From contig JADJYF010000001.1 in assembly GCA_016719885.1 (NCBI GenBank), positions 485,820-549,819 of the forward strand: a stretch of DNA of 64,000 nucleotides. The letters run 5' to 3'. A program made the position numbers and the translations under genes. The notes beneath the pieces were generated by a model. It did not search any database and was not told where the DNA came from. It saw only the letters and a list, made by a program, of their open reading frames with translations. Positions 8,068 through 17,232 of this stretch are shown one piece after another (position 1 is the first letter of the stretch; each line of letters begins with the position of its first letter). Source of the DNA: Pseudomonadota bacterium. Its GTDB lineage: Bacteria; Pseudomonadota; Gammaproteobacteria; Ga0077536.

Positions 8068-8994
8068 ATGGCGATACGCATCGGCTTCGGCCTGCTCAAT
8101 TACCCTTTTGACAACGGGCGCGCCTTCTTCCGCTGGGTGGAGTTGCTGGAGAACAATCGCGTCGATTCGGTGTGGCAATCGGACCGCCTGATCTCGACCG
8201 ACAACTATCTCGAGTCCCTGAGCGCGCTGGCGGCGCTGGCCGGTTGCACGGAGAAGATCAAGTTCGGCATGAACGCGATAGTCATGCCGCTGCGCGATCC
8301 GCTGGTGCTGGCCAAGCAGTGCGCCACCATCGACTACCTGTCCAATGGTCGACTGTTGCCGATGTTCGGCGTCGGCTATCCGCAGGCCGCGGAGTGGGCG
8401 GCCACCGGCCGCAGCGCCGAGCATCGCGGTTCCATCGCCAACGAGATGTTCGAGCTCATCGCGCGCCTGTGGAGCGAAGAATCGGTGACGTTCGAGGGGC
8501 GCTACTTCCAGTATCGCAATGCGACCATCGCACCACGACCGATACAACAGCCCCTGCCGCTATGGATAGGTGGCACCAGCGACGCCGCGGTCAAGCGCAC
8601 CGCCAAGCTCGGCACCGGCTGGATCGGCGGTATCGCCAGCGTCGAGGAGGTGCGCCTGACCATTGCCGGCATCAAGACCGAGGCGGCCAGGCTCGGCCGG
8701 CGTATCGACGACGATCATTACGGCACCTCGCTGGCATTTCGCATTGGCAGCGCCGACGACGCGGCGGTGCGCAATTCGCCGTTCGTCAAGCGCACCGGTA
8801 TCGGCGAGAACATCGACGTCAATCCGCTGTTCTGCATCGGCAGCACCGCCGAGCTGACGGCGCGCCTGCGTGAATACGTGGCGGTGGGCGCCTCGAAGTT
8901 CGTGCTGTTTCCCATAGCGGAAAACGAGCAGGACATGCTTGACCAGACGCGTCGCGTGATCGACGAGGTCAAGCCCTTGATAGAGGACCGCTGA
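8068..8994 (+). CDS. LLM-class flavin-dependent oxidoreductase
   Basis: 308 residues. LLM features in order are VDSVWQSDRLIS, IKFGMNAIVMPLRDPLVLAK, IDYLSNGRLLPMFGVGYP, ERYF-type segment FEGRYFQYRNATIAPRPIQQ, PLPLWIGGTSDAAVKRTAKL and WIGGIASVEEV. This is the TIGR03619-like F420-dependent group. It probably shares a transcript with the GST-like gene. The start ATG 8068 has AAACGAGAAA upstream. The substrate is unknown. Confidence 0.87.
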   Translation: MAIRIGFGLLNYPFDNGRAFFRWVELLENNRVDSVWQSDRLISTDNYLESLSALAALAGCTEKIKFGMNAIVMPLRDPLVLAKQCATIDYLSNGRLLPMFGVGYPQAAEWAATGRSAEHRGSIANEMFELIARLWSEESVTFEGRYFQYRNATIAPRPIQQPLPLWIGGTSDAAVKRTAKLGTGWIGGIASVEEVRLTIAGIKTEAARLGRRIDDDHYGTSLAFRIGSADDAAVRNSPFVKRTGIGENIDVNPLFCIGSTAELTARLREYVAVGASKFVLFPIAENEQDMLDQTRRVIDEVKPLIEDR

Positions 8995-9088
8995 GCGCTT
9001 GCGGTCGTCGTCAGCGCGGCAACCGAAAGCGCTCGAGACGCGCCGGCCGGCTGCGCGGTGCCGTGGCACCGCGGGGCCGGGACGCCAA

Positions 9089-9352
9089 TCAGCGTCGCGG
9101 CGGGCGCGCTTCGCGCGGACGCGCTTCGTTGACGCGCGCGGTGCGCCCCTTGAGCATGGCGCCGTTCAATTCCGCGATGGCGGCGCTGCCTTCCGACTGG
9201 TTGGGCATTTCAACGAAACCAAATCCCTTGGAGCGACCGGTTTCGCGATCCATGACGATTTTGGCGCTGGTCACCTCGCCGTGCTGCTCGAATGCTTCGC
9301 GCAGCTCTTCGGCGGTGATGTCATAGGAAAGATTACCGACGTAGATATCCAT
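9089..9352 (-). CDS. RNA-binding protein with one RRM domain
   Basis: 87 residues consisting of a single RNA recognition motif. RNP2 is IYVGNL near residue 3 and RNP1 is KGFGFVEM near residue 42; a short Arg/Pro tail follows (EARPREARPPRR). This is the compact Gly/Arg-type bacterial RRM protein, often cold-induced and acting as an RNA chaperone. A leader of about 540 bases precedes it, which is common for such genes. It is not linked to the catabolic genes by sequence evidence. Confidence 0.92.
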   Translation of the reverse strand: MDIYVGNLSYDITAEELREAFEQHGEVTSAKIVMDRETGRSKGFGFVEMPNQSEGSAAIAELNGAMLKGRTARVNEARPREARPPRR

Positions 9353-9889
9353 ACTTCATTGCCTCATGGAACATGCCGCACAGGGTCTTTATGGTCGCCT
9401 GCCGACGGCATGGGAGCAGGGGACTTTGTGATGCGGGAAACGTGGCCGGCGGCAGTGAAGGCGGCGCCATGGACAGGCGACACATGAGGCCGGGCAATCA
9501 GCAACGGACGCACTCCTGCGAGCAGTTGCGGTAATAGGAGCACGCGCCGTGGGCGGCGCGGAGGGCAAGGCAATCGAAGTAGGGCGGACGGTTCAAGGCA
9601 AAGGTCAACAACGATGCGATAGCTATTCTTTGCGGCTCGCTTCGAGATTGGATGCGGCTTCGGCCCGCTCCACGGCGGACGTCTCCCCCTCCGGCATGCC
9701 ATCGCGAGCTCTCAAGTTCAGCAGAACCCCTCGGTTTCTTGAATCAACGCTTTGCGCGTTTGATTCCATCATAGACGTGCCAAAACGCGACAGCAACGGA
9801 AAATTGCGTGACTTGGCGCACCCCTGGCCGCGCGATGGCGGCGCGAGACGACGCTCGCCCCGCTGCCGGGGCAAGCGTCGGCGCGGCGC
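9353..9889. other. Long intergenic region / leader of the RRM gene
   Basis: 537 bases without a convincing gene. An 83-residue minus-strand frame at 9623-9874 is Arg/Glu-rich, has no recognisable family and no good ribosome site, so I leave it out. The AT content rises around 9700-9810, where the minus-strand promoter of the RRM gene probably lies, but I cannot place -35 and -10 boxes with confidence. No REP element is present. Confidence 0.45.
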
Positions 9890-10749
9890 TCAGATGCGGT
9901 CGGTATCGGCCGGTTCGGCGACCACCGCGTTTTCGATGTGTCCGAGCTTGGCGATTTCGATGCGCACCACGTCGCCTGCCTTGAGGAAGCGCTTGGGGTC
10001 GAAGCCGATGCCGACGCCGCTCGGCGTCCCGGTCAGCACCAGGTCGCCCGGCTCCAAGGTGAAGGCCGCGGTCAGGGTTTCAATCTGCTCATAGCAGTCG
10101 AACACCAGGTGGCGGGTATTGGAGTTCTGTCGCAGTTCGCCATTGACCCAGGTCTTCAAGTCGAGGGTATGCGGGTCGCCGACTTCATCGCTGGTGACGA
10201 GATAGGGGCCGAATGGTGCGTGGGTGTCGAACGACTTGCCGAGCGTGAAGGTTTGCGCGCGCATCTGCCAGTCACGCACGCTGACGTCGTTGCACACCGT
10301 GAAGCCGGCGATCACTTCATGGGCGCGGGCACGTGGCACATGCCGGCAACGACGGCCGATGATGAAACCGAGCTCGCCTTCGTAATCGAGCTTGTCCGAT
10401 ACGCGCGGCAGGTGAAACGGCGTGTAGGGGCCATGCGCGGCGGTCGACTGCTTGTTGAAGAACATCGGGAACTTGGGCGTCTCGAGGCCGGTTTCCTCGA
10501 TGTGGTCCTTGTAGTTGAGGCCGACCGCCAGGATCTTCGGCGGCCGCAGCACCGGCGCGCTCAGCGTGACGTCGGCGAGGCCAGGCTGGCGCCGCTGGCG
10601 GCGGCGGCGCGCTGCATGAGTTCGGCGCCGCCTTCGAGCAGGCCGAGCATGTCGCCGGGCAGGCCGGCGGCGGTGAGATCGACAATGCGATCGCCATCCA
10701 CGCGGCCGATGCGCGTGCGTCCGGCGTGGGTGAAGGTTGCGAGTTTCAT
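9890..10749 (-). pseudogene. Fumarylacetoacetate hydrolase (FAH) family protein, one frameshift
   Basis: Two frames join into one FAH-family protein of about 285 residues. The N-terminus (10749 to about 10570) reads MKLATFTHAGRTRIGRVDGD and ends in ASGASLA. The rest, in another frame from about 10570 to 9890, reads PPKILAVGLNYKDHIEETG, DYEGELGFIIG (metal-binding acidic residues), GFTVCNDVSVRDWQ and LTGTPSGVGIGFDP. A missing or extra base near 10570, around CTGGCCTCGCC, explains the break. The enzyme family cleaves C-C bonds of beta-diketo acids or acts as an isomerase/decarboxylase. It follows the ketone carboxylase beta subunit by 25 bases. It is the only clear frameshift in the first 47 kb, so a sequence error is quite possible. 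Confidence 0.82.
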
Positions 10750-10774
10750 GGCGTTTCCCTTGTGTTCGTCAATA

Positions 10775-12943
10775 TCAGCGGTAATGCAGGATCTTGTAGG
10801 CGTCTATCCACATCTCGCGCGCCGGCGGAATGACCACCGTGGTCATCGGGTCGCGAATGATGGCCGGGCCGGCGATGACATTGCCCGGCGCGAGTTCCAC
10901 CATCTCGTAGATCTTGAACGGCAACCAACCGTCCTTGTGGTAGACCTCGCGCGTGCCGACGTAAGCCGCGGCGCTTGGCGTGGCACCGGCCACCTCGTAG
11001 CGGCGCAGCTTGGGCTGCGGCTTGGGCGCGATGGCTTCGAGGTTGACGGTCGTCAGTGAATAACCGGCGCCGCTGAACTTGGCGCCCTCCGGGTAGACCT
11101 TGGAATACATGGTCTCGAAGGCGTCAATCATGCGCTGGATGTCGGCCGGGCCGTTCATCTCGCCATTGCCGAGGGCAGTCTCGAAACTTTCGATCTGGCC
11201 GATGTAACGCGCCGACACGCCGTAGCGGAACGTGACCGTGGCGGGATCCACGCCTTCGTCGGCCATTTCACGCCGCGCCTCGGCTTCGAGTTCGCGCCAC
11301 GCGCGGTCGATTTCATGGGCAGTGGCCTGCTTGTCGGCGTCCGAGGCATTGCCCGGGATGAGCACGCGCAGGCCGCGATCGTAGCGATGCATGTATTCGG
11401 CGCAGGCCGCGCCGAAAGCCGAGAACCCGGCTGCCCACGGCAGCGTGATGACGTCCTTGAACTCGATGCCCTCGGCGAAGCCGTACATGTGCACCGGGCC
11501 GGCGCCGCCGTAGTAGAGCATGGTGAAATCGTGGGTGTCGTAGCCCTTGGCCGCGACCATGGTGCGGAGCAGGTCGTTCATCTCGGCATTGATGATGCCG
11601 AGCACGCCGGCGCCGGCCGCGTAGACGTCGAGGCCGAGCGGTTCGGCGATGGTTTCGCGCAGCGCTTCGAGCGCGCGCTCGCGATCGAGCCTGATCTGGC
11701 CGCCGAGGAAGTAATCCGGGTCGACATAACCGAGCGCGACGTTGATGTCGGTCACGGTCAGGCGGTCGTACTGGTAGCAGATGCCGACCTTGGCACCGGC
11801 CGATTCCGGACCGACGTGGAGCCGCTTGTATTCGTCCAGCCACACCACGCTGCCGGCGCCGTTGCCGGCCGAATCGAGTTGCACCATCGGCAGGGCGAGG
11901 CGATGGCCGGCGATGTCGGCGCTCTTGGCGATACCGATGCGGCCATCGACCAACAGGCCGACGTCGAAACTCGTGCCGCCCATGTCGGCGGTCACGATGT
12001 TGCTGAGGCCGAGTTCATGGGCGATGAACTGCGCGCCGATGAGGCCGCCGATGGGCCCAGAAATCATGGTCTCGTAGAGGCGCGGGTAATCCATGTTGAC
12101 CGCGCCGCCATAGGACAACAGCGTCAGCAGGCGACCATTGAAGCCGCTGGCCTGCGCCTCGCGTTCGACGTCGAGCAGCGCGCCGCGCACCTTCTCGGCC
12201 GCGAAGCACTGGAACAGGAGACTCTTGAGGCGGCTGTTCTCCTTGGCCACCGGCGCGACGTCGGCCGAGCACACCACCGGCACGTCGAGGCCGCGCGCGG
12301 CGACGATCGCCTGCACGATGTCGCGTGCCTGGTGCTCGTGGCGCGGGTCGACGAAGGAGAACAGGAACAGGATGCCGATGACTTCGCAGCCGGCATCCAG
12401 CAGCTTGTGCGCACCTTCGCGCACCTGGCGTTCGTTCACCGGGATCAGGGTGTGCCCGGCAGGCAGATGGATATTGCCCTGGTAGCAGCCGCCGCCCATG
12501 CGTTCGCTCACCGTCACCACGTTGCGCGGGTCGACCAGCGGCCGCGTGTGCTTGTGCAATTGCTGGTGCAGACCCTCGGCCTGGCTCTGGCCGAGGTAGG
12601 TGAGCCCGCCTTCCATGACGGTGATGTCGTCGAAACCGCGCGTCACCATCAGGCCGACCTTGCGGCCGCTGCCGGTCAGGATGGTGTTCAGCATGCCGGT
12701 GCCGCAGTAGATGTCGGCGCCACACTGGCGGTGCACGGTCTCGCTGTCGAGGCCCAAGGCCTGGGCGGCATCGGCGACCGATTCACGATAGGACAAGGCC
12801 TGGTCTTCCTTGCGGCTGATGGACTTGCCGACCGTGAACGTGCCGTCGGGCTTGACCAGGATGGCGTCGGTCATGGTGCCACCGGCGTCCAGCGCGAGGA
12901 TGAAGTCGCGCGCGCCCGTAACGGAAGCAGCGGTGCTGCTCAT
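10775..12943 (-). CDS. acxA: Acetone-carboxylase-type beta subunit (HyuA/hydantoinase A fold)
   Basis: 722 residues, matching AcxA (about 717). The N-terminal ASKHA-type ATP site reads LALDAGGTMTDAILVKPDG; later come VGLMVTRGFDDITVMEGGL, the second phosphate loop VTADMGGTSFDVGLLVDGR and the adenosine-side segment MLYYGGAGPVHMYGFAEG. In acetone carboxylase this subunit takes part in ATP-dependent activation of bicarbonate and ketone, forming acetoacetate, AMP and two phosphates. The start ATG 12943 has GGGGAGATCACC upstream; the frame upstream of it is only REP sequence. The alpha and gamma genes lie upstream on the same strand. N-methylhydantoinase or acetophenone carboxylase relatives are alternatives, but the gamma gene favours acetone carboxylase. 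Confidence 0.83.
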   Translation of the reverse strand: MSSTAASVTGARDFILALDAGGTMTDAILVKPDGTFTVGKSISRKEDQALSYRESVADAAQALGLDSETVHRQCGADIYCGTGMLNTILTGSGRKVGLMVTRGFDDITVMEGGLTYLGQSQAEGLHQQLHKHTRPLVDPRNVVTVSERMGGGCYQGNIHLPAGHTLIPVNERQVREGAHKLLDAGCEVIGILFLFSFVDPRHEHQARDIVQAIVAARGLDVPVVCSADVAPVAKENSRLKSLLFQCFAAEKVRGALLDVEREAQASGFNGRLLTLLSYGGAVNMDYPRLYETMISGPIGGLIGAQFIAHELGLSNIVTADMGGTSFDVGLLVDGRIGIAKSADIAGHRLALPMVQLDSAGNGAGSVVWLDEYKRLHVGPESAGAKVGICYQYDRLTVTDINVALGYVDPDYFLGGQIRLDRERALEALRETIAEPLGLDVYAAGAGVLGIINAEMNDLLRTMVAAKGYDTHDFTMLYYGGAGPVHMYGFAEGIEFKDVITLPWAAGFSAFGAACAEYMHRYDRGLRVLIPGNASDADKQATAHEIDRAWRELEAEARREMADEGVDPATVTFRYGVSARYIGQIESFETALGNGEMNGPADIQRMIDAFETMYSKVYPEGAKFSGAGYSLTTVNLEAIAPKPQPKLRRYEVAGATPSAAAYVGTREVYHKDGWLPFKIYEMVELAPGNVIAGPAIIRDPMTTVVIPPAREMWIDAYKILHYR

Positions 12944-12970
12944 GGTGATCTCCCCTTGAATCAAATCTTC

Positions 12971-13055
12971 TGTGGGTCCGACTTCAGTCGGACATCCACA
13001 ATTTTCCGAGGCGGTGGCGCCTGGACTCCGATGTCCGACTGAAGTCGGACCCACA
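12971..13055. repeat. Paired REP-like inverted repeats inside the carboxylase operon
   Basis: Two facing arms, 12971-12994 (TGTGGGTCCGACTTCAGTCG then GACA) and 13032-13055 (its complement), surround a spacer of about 37 bases. The arms are complementary over 24 bases and each is self-complementary (GTCCGACT/AGTCGGAC). This is the same family as 1116-1197. It lies between the gamma and beta subunit genes, where it would be transcribed as strong hairpins. Confidence 0.85.
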
Positions 13056-13081
13056 TTGAAAGTCCATGCCGCCTTGCCGCG

Positions 13082-13645
13082 TCAAGCCCAGCGCGCCGTG
13101 ACCTCCGCCGTCCTGTCCTGGTACCAGTCCGGCGACTCGTCCGCCAAGGGCTGACCGAGATACTCGCGATAGAACTTGTCGAGATCCGGCAACAGTTCCA
13201 TCACCACCGGGTAGCCGGGCGCCACCACTTCCACCGCGTGCTGGGTCGCGCACGCGGGGCAGAAGAACTCGCGCACTTCCTGCCAGCCGGGCTCGGGCAC
13301 GGCGGGCGCGGGGTCGAACACCTGCGCCATTTCTTCCAGCGTCTTACGCGAGCGGATGCGGCAGGCAAGCTTCCAGTTGTGGCGATAATCGCCGAACTCG
13401 TGGCCGCATTCGCACTTCACCACGCGCATGCCCGGCGCCTTGGCGACGATGTAGAGATGATCGCCGATGCGCAGCAGGATGCGCTCCGACCATTTCACGC
13501 GCTCCTGCAACACGGCGATGTAGTTGAAGAAGCGCGCCTTGTCCTTGCGCGGCATCTTCAGCAGGCGCTCGGTGTTGTCCTGGTCGATGGTGCCATCGAC
13601 CAGTTGCGCGATGAGTTCACGGCTGACGGCATGGTTGTCGCTCAT
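13082..13645 (-). CDS. acxC: Acetone carboxylase gamma subunit
   Basis: 187 residues. The protein follows AcxC closely in layout: LVDGTIDQDNTERLL at the start, RFFNYIAVLQERVKW, a Cys-bearing segment VKCECGHEFGDYRHNWKL, and a second pair in REFFCPACATQHAVEV, then DLDKFYREYLGQP. The Cys pairs form the zinc site of the gamma subunit. AcxC is a small subunit of the alpha2-beta2-gamma2 complex and is found with acetone carboxylases, not with hydantoinases, so it drives the pathway call. The alpha stop is 3 bases upstream, a tight operon. Confidence 0.88.
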   Translation of the reverse strand: MSDNHAVSRELIAQLVDGTIDQDNTERLLKMPRKDKARFFNYIAVLQERVKWSERILLRIGDHLYIVAKAPGMRVVKCECGHEFGDYRHNWKLACRIRSRKTLEEMAQVFDPAPAVPEPGWQEVREFFCPACATQHAVEVVAPGYPVVMELLPDLDKFYREYLGQPLADESPDWYQDRTAEVTARWA

Positions 13646-13648
13646 CGC

Positions 13649-15886
13649 TCATTCCTCCCCGCAGGAAAAATCGGCAGGCAGTTGCCAGAAGCGCGTGAAC
13701 TCGTCGCGGAACTTCGCGAACGACAGGCTCTGCCCGTACATTTCCGTCACTTCCGGCACGAAGTTGCGCGCTTCGACCTGCCGGCGTTCCTCGCGCCACC
13801 ATTGTTCGGCGGGGATGGATTCGGCCAGGCGCCCGCTGCGCAAGGCCGCGCGCTTGTCCAGCGTCGCTTGCGTATCGAGATGCCACTGGCCATTGCCATC
13901 CTGGCTCGCCACCACGCCGTGCATGGCATGCACGAAGGCGTAGTCGGGACAGGTGCCGTCGTTGAGATCGCGGATCACGGCCAACGGATCGCGGTCCAGC
14001 GGATCGCCCCAGCCGCCCGACGAACCGGCCGCATCGACGAACAAGTCGTTGTTCTTGAGCGCGAGTTCCGGGCAGTCGGTCTTCCACACCTCGAGGTTGT
14101 CGACCGTGAGACGCCCGTCACCGACCATCTCCAGCAGCTCGCGAGCGTCGCGTGGCGTTTCGCCTTCGGCGATCAGCGCGTCGAGGTTGGTGTCGCGCGC
14201 CGAGATCATGAAGCTGCCGGGGCCGGGATAGGCGCCGCTCATGCCGAGGCCGACCGACGGCGTGCAGGACAAGCCGCCGTTGGGGCGCGTGAGACCGATG
14301 TGCTTGCCGGGCTGCACGCACCAGTGCACCGCCGAGTTGCCGGGGCCGCCGCGGTACTTGCCGTAGCCGAAATACCCCGGCAGCAGTTTGCGGCCGAGAT
14401 AGAACAAGGGCGGGATGGTGCTTTCGAATTCCTCGGCGTCGCCGATCGTCGCCATCTGCGACCATGCCGCCCACACCAGCGGCTCACCGTCCTTGTAACA
14501 CCACGCGCCGCGGCCGGTGCCGCCCAGCCATTCGAAGTTGGTGAAGCCGTAGGTGGTGCCGTCGTCGGTGGTGCCCTGGCCCTGGAACGCGCCCCAGTTG
14601 CCGTCGACGGTGAACGCTTCCTCGAGGTAGCCGCGCGCGAACATGGCGCGACTCACCGCGCCGAAACCGATGCTGTTCAGCGCCACGGTCTGCGCCCACA
14701 GGTTGGCGTTGCTGGTGAACTCGTTGTCGGGGTTGTAGATGCTGCCCTTGGGATAATGGCGCTGTACGGCGAGATCGATGCCGGCCGTGACCTTGGTGTT
14801 GTGCGAGAAGGAATTGATCATGCCTAAGAACACCGCGCAGTCGACGCCGCCGGGCGTGGCGTTGTAGGAGTGGTAGCCCCATTTCGAACTGCCCTCGGCG
14901 TCGAGCATCAAGCCCTTTTCATTGGGCTCGATGCTGCCGCGCACGTGGATGAGGGTGTTCTTGTCGGCGTGCGACCATACGTGCTGCAGGCCCTTGTACT
15001 TGACCAGCCGGAACGCGCAGCCGTTGTAGGTGCCGGGCACCATGGTGTCGCGCATGTTGTCGACCACCATGCGCCGCGATTCCTCGATCACCTCGCGAAT
15101 GGCGCGCTTGTAATAGTCGATGCCGAATTCCTCGATGAGGGCGTGGGTTGCGGCATGCACCATGGCGCAGCCGGCGAGGCGCATCTTGTCATCGAGGATG
15201 TTCATGGTCGCGGCGCGGGTGCGACGCTCCCAGATCGCACGCCACCAGGATTCCTGTTTGAGATTGCGACCGGTGCGCATGGGCGGACACACCAGGCCGT
15301 CCATGAAGGTGTCGACCGCGAAGGTCGCCCACGAACCCGCCACCGGCGCGCCGTTTTCCATGAGGTGGTTGATGCCGATGGCCCACGCCACGATTTCGCC
15401 ATCGACGCAGATCGGCACGAAGGAATAGAAATCGCCGGGATGCGGCACGCCGCCGGTGAGCCCGTCGCTGACCGCGTATACATCGCCATCGTCGATGCCG
15501 TCGTTGACGTCGTAGTCGTGCTCGGCCATGTAGCGCACCGACACCGGGAAGATCACGGTGTGGGACAGGAAGCCCAGCGACACCGCCAGCGTATCGCCCT
15601 CCGGCGTGGCGATGCCCCACAGGCATTCGCCCATCTCGCGCGAGCCGGGACTGGCGGCGACGAAGCGCGCCGATTCACGCGCCGCCAACACCGCGCTGTG
15701 CAGCTTGGCGTAGAAGCGTTCGTACTTGATGGGGTCGGCATCTCGTAGCGTGAGCTCGGTGACGCCGCAGTAGTGGCCGGTCTCGGCCGTCAGGCGATCG
15801 CGCTCGGCGATCATCTGGCGCAGGGTCGGGCGCGCGGGCGCTAAACTCTTGCTGGACGTGACGACGTCGCGTGCGATGGTAGCCAT
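13649..15886 (-). CDS. acxB: Acetone carboxylase alpha subunit (HyuB fold)
   Basis: 745 residues (Xanthobacter AcxB about 776). The segment VPHPGDFYSF gives His139 and Asp142, and INHLMENG gives His164. This H-x2-D and +25 His spacing equals the Mn ligands reported for AcxB (His150, Asp153, His175), so the metal site is intact. Other conserved runs are WATFAVDTFMDGL and GLGMSGAYPGPGSF. The subunit holds the Mn centre where the ketone enolate meets CO2. The start ATG 15886 has GGGGAGAACG upstream; the longer open frame to 16279 is spurious. It is the first gene of the alpha-gamma-beta-FAH operon, diverging from the LLM gene at 16118. Confidence 0.88.
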   Translation of the reverse strand: MATIARDVVTSSKSLAPARPTLRQMIAERDRLTAETGHYCGVTELTLRDADPIKYERFYAKLHSAVLAARESARFVAASPGSREMGECLWGIATPEGDTLAVSLGFLSHTVIFPVSVRYMAEHDYDVNDGIDDGDVYAVSDGLTGGVPHPGDFYSFVPICVDGEIVAWAIGINHLMENGAPVAGSWATFAVDTFMDGLVCPPMRTGRNLKQESWWRAIWERRTRAATMNILDDKMRLAGCAMVHAATHALIEEFGIDYYKRAIREVIEESRRMVVDNMRDTMVPGTYNGCAFRLVKYKGLQHVWSHADKNTLIHVRGSIEPNEKGLMLDAEGSSKWGYHSYNATPGGVDCAVFLGMINSFSHNTKVTAGIDLAVQRHYPKGSIYNPDNEFTSNANLWAQTVALNSIGFGAVSRAMFARGYLEEAFTVDGNWGAFQGQGTTDDGTTYGFTNFEWLGGTGRGAWCYKDGEPLVWAAWSQMATIGDAEEFESTIPPLFYLGRKLLPGYFGYGKYRGGPGNSAVHWCVQPGKHIGLTRPNGGLSCTPSVGLGMSGAYPGPGSFMISARDTNLDALIAEGETPRDARELLEMVGDGRLTVDNLEVWKTDCPELALKNNDLFVDAAGSSGGWGDPLDRDPLAVIRDLNDGTCPDYAFVHAMHGVVASQDGNGQWHLDTQATLDKRAALRSGRLAESIPAEQWWREERRQVEARNFVPEVTEMYGQSLSFAKFRDEFTRFWQLPADFSCGEE

Positions 15887-16117
15887 GAACGTTCTCCCCG
15901 GGTGATGGCTGACATGACATGGCGCGCCGGCGTTGGCGCGGGCCGTCACATGCGCTGCGAGCCCGCGCGCGGACGGCCGAACGACTCTACTGCCAGTCGC
16001 CGGGGCTGACAATCTCCGGTCGCCGCGCACGAGGCGCGACGACGACTGAGCCTCGGGTACAATCGAGCGGCGCGAGGCCACTCTCGCCGTTTCAATTCCG
16101 ACGGAGCCACACCGATC
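15887..16117. promoter_or_regulatory. Divergent promoter region, carboxylase operon versus LLM operon
   Basis: 231 bases separate two divergent operons, so both promoters should lie here. On the plus strand TACAAT at 16058-16063, 54 bases before ATG 16118, is a good -10 hexamer without a clear -35, which suggests an activator-dependent promoter. No activator gene is adjacent. GC-rich inverted pieces occur, but no palindrome stands out. Confidence 0.4.
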
Positions 16118-17140
16118 ATGAAAATCGCTTTCATGCCCGACACCCATTTCGGTGTCTACGATCAAACCACCCAGCCCAAGCCCGACGACGTTGCCGACGC
16201 GATGGAGCATTGCATCGCCGAGGGCGTGCTGGCCGAGAAGGTCGGCTTCGACGGCCTGTGGGTGCCGGAGCGGCATCAACGGCCCGAGACCTGGTGGCCG
16301 AATGCCACCTCGCTGATGATGGTGCTAGCCGCCCAGACCCGTCACGTGCAGATCGCCAGCACCGTCATCCAGCCGACCTTCCACCATCCGATTCACCTGG
16401 CCGAAACCTTGTCCGCCATCGACAACATCAGTCGCGGTCGCCTGGTGTTCGGCGCCGGGGTCGGCTACCACCAGGATTACTTCCGTTGCTTCGGCGTGCC
16501 CTTCGAAGGCCGCGGCGCGCGCTTCGAAGAGACCATGGACTGCATCGTCGGCGCCTGGACCGAGGAAGAGTTCAACTACCGGGGCAAGTACTTCCAGTAC
16601 GAAGGTGTGCGTCTCACGCCCCATCCCTACCAGAAGCCGCGCCCGCCGATCTGGATCGGCGCCTTCGCGCCCAAGGCCATGCAGCGCGCGCTGGACTACG
16701 AAGGCTGGTGCCTGTGGTTCCCGCCCGCCTTCAATGAACTGGTGCCGGCGGTGAAGGACATGCGCGAACGCGCCGCGGCGCGCGGCAAGCACGATTTCCA
16801 GGTCACCATCGGCTTCGAAGGCTGGCTGTCGAACGACAAGGACGTGCGCGCCAAGCACGGCCATCGCTGGGTGCGGGAGTGGAGCTTCTACGCGGAGAAG
16901 GGCCTGTCGCCGGACGCCGAGGCGACCGACATGCTGGACACCATCGAGAACATGTTCCTGTGTCTCGGCAACAAGCAGAAGTGGGTAGACCGGCTCGGCG
17001 AGATGAAAGACAAGGTCAATCCGGACTGGTTGTGCATACGCACCCGCAACCCGGTCAATCCCGGTCAGCACTACCCGTCGCGCAGCGAATGCCTGGAAGT
17101 GATCGAGGCGTTCGGCGAGATCTTGAAAGACGTGCGTTAG
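16118..17140 (+). CDS. LLM-class flavin-dependent oxidoreductase
   Basis: 340 residues. MKIAFMPDTHFGVYDQTTQP is followed by FDGLWVPERHQRPE, the strand VQIASTVIQPTFHHPIHLAE, DNISRGRLVFGAGVGYHQDY, FNYRGKYFQYEGVRLTPHPY and RPPIWIGAFAPKAMQRAL. The double His in the barrel-strand region is usual in this group. It is the first gene of a plus-strand set that continues with an LLM, a crotonase, an acyl-CoA dehydrogenase, a thiolase-like protein and a DUF35 protein, which suggests oxidation of a polycyclic or terpenoid CoA substrate. CGGAGCC precedes the start. Confidence 0.88.
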   Translation: MKIAFMPDTHFGVYDQTTQPKPDDVADAMEHCIAEGVLAEKVGFDGLWVPERHQRPETWWPNATSLMMVLAAQTRHVQIASTVIQPTFHHPIHLAETLSAIDNISRGRLVFGAGVGYHQDYFRCFGVPFEGRGARFEETMDCIVGAWTEEEFNYRGKYFQYEGVRLTPHPYQKPRPPIWIGAFAPKAMQRALDYEGWCLWFPPAFNELVPAVKDMRERAAARGKHDFQVTIGFEGWLSNDKDVRAKHGHRWVREWSFYAEKGLSPDAEATDMLDTIENMFLCLGNKQKWVDRLGEMKDKVNPDWLCIRTRNPVNPGQHYPSRSECLEVIEAFGEILKDVR

Positions 17141-17174
17141 CGCGTCGCGCGCGACGTGACGTTGCGGTTTCCGG

Positions 17175-17198
17175 TGTCCGATTGAAATCGGACCCACA
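17175..17198. repeat. REP-like palindrome, family A (single)
   Basis: TGTCCGATTGAAATCGGACC followed by CACA is one family A unit with a compensating change in both stem halves (CCGATT/AATCGG), so pairing is kept. It lies between two LLM genes of the same operon. The covarying bases argue that the hairpin itself is conserved. Confidence 0.7.
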
Positions 17199-17232
17199 AA
17201 AAAGAGCAGCCAGGACACAAGGGGGAGAGGCA

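Noticed and set aside
6862..8547. 561-residue minus-strand frame
   Set aside because: It covers parts of three recognised genes and has only low-complexity His/Gln/Arg sequence.
9623..9874. 83-residue minus-strand frame in the RRM leader
   Set aside because: No family, no ribosome site and basic low-complexity composition; more likely part of the leader.
11315..13042. 575-residue open frame on the plus strand opposite the carboxylase beta gene
   Set aside because: It is His/Ala/Asp-rich with no family features and mirrors a well-recognised protein; high GC keeps the opposite frame open.
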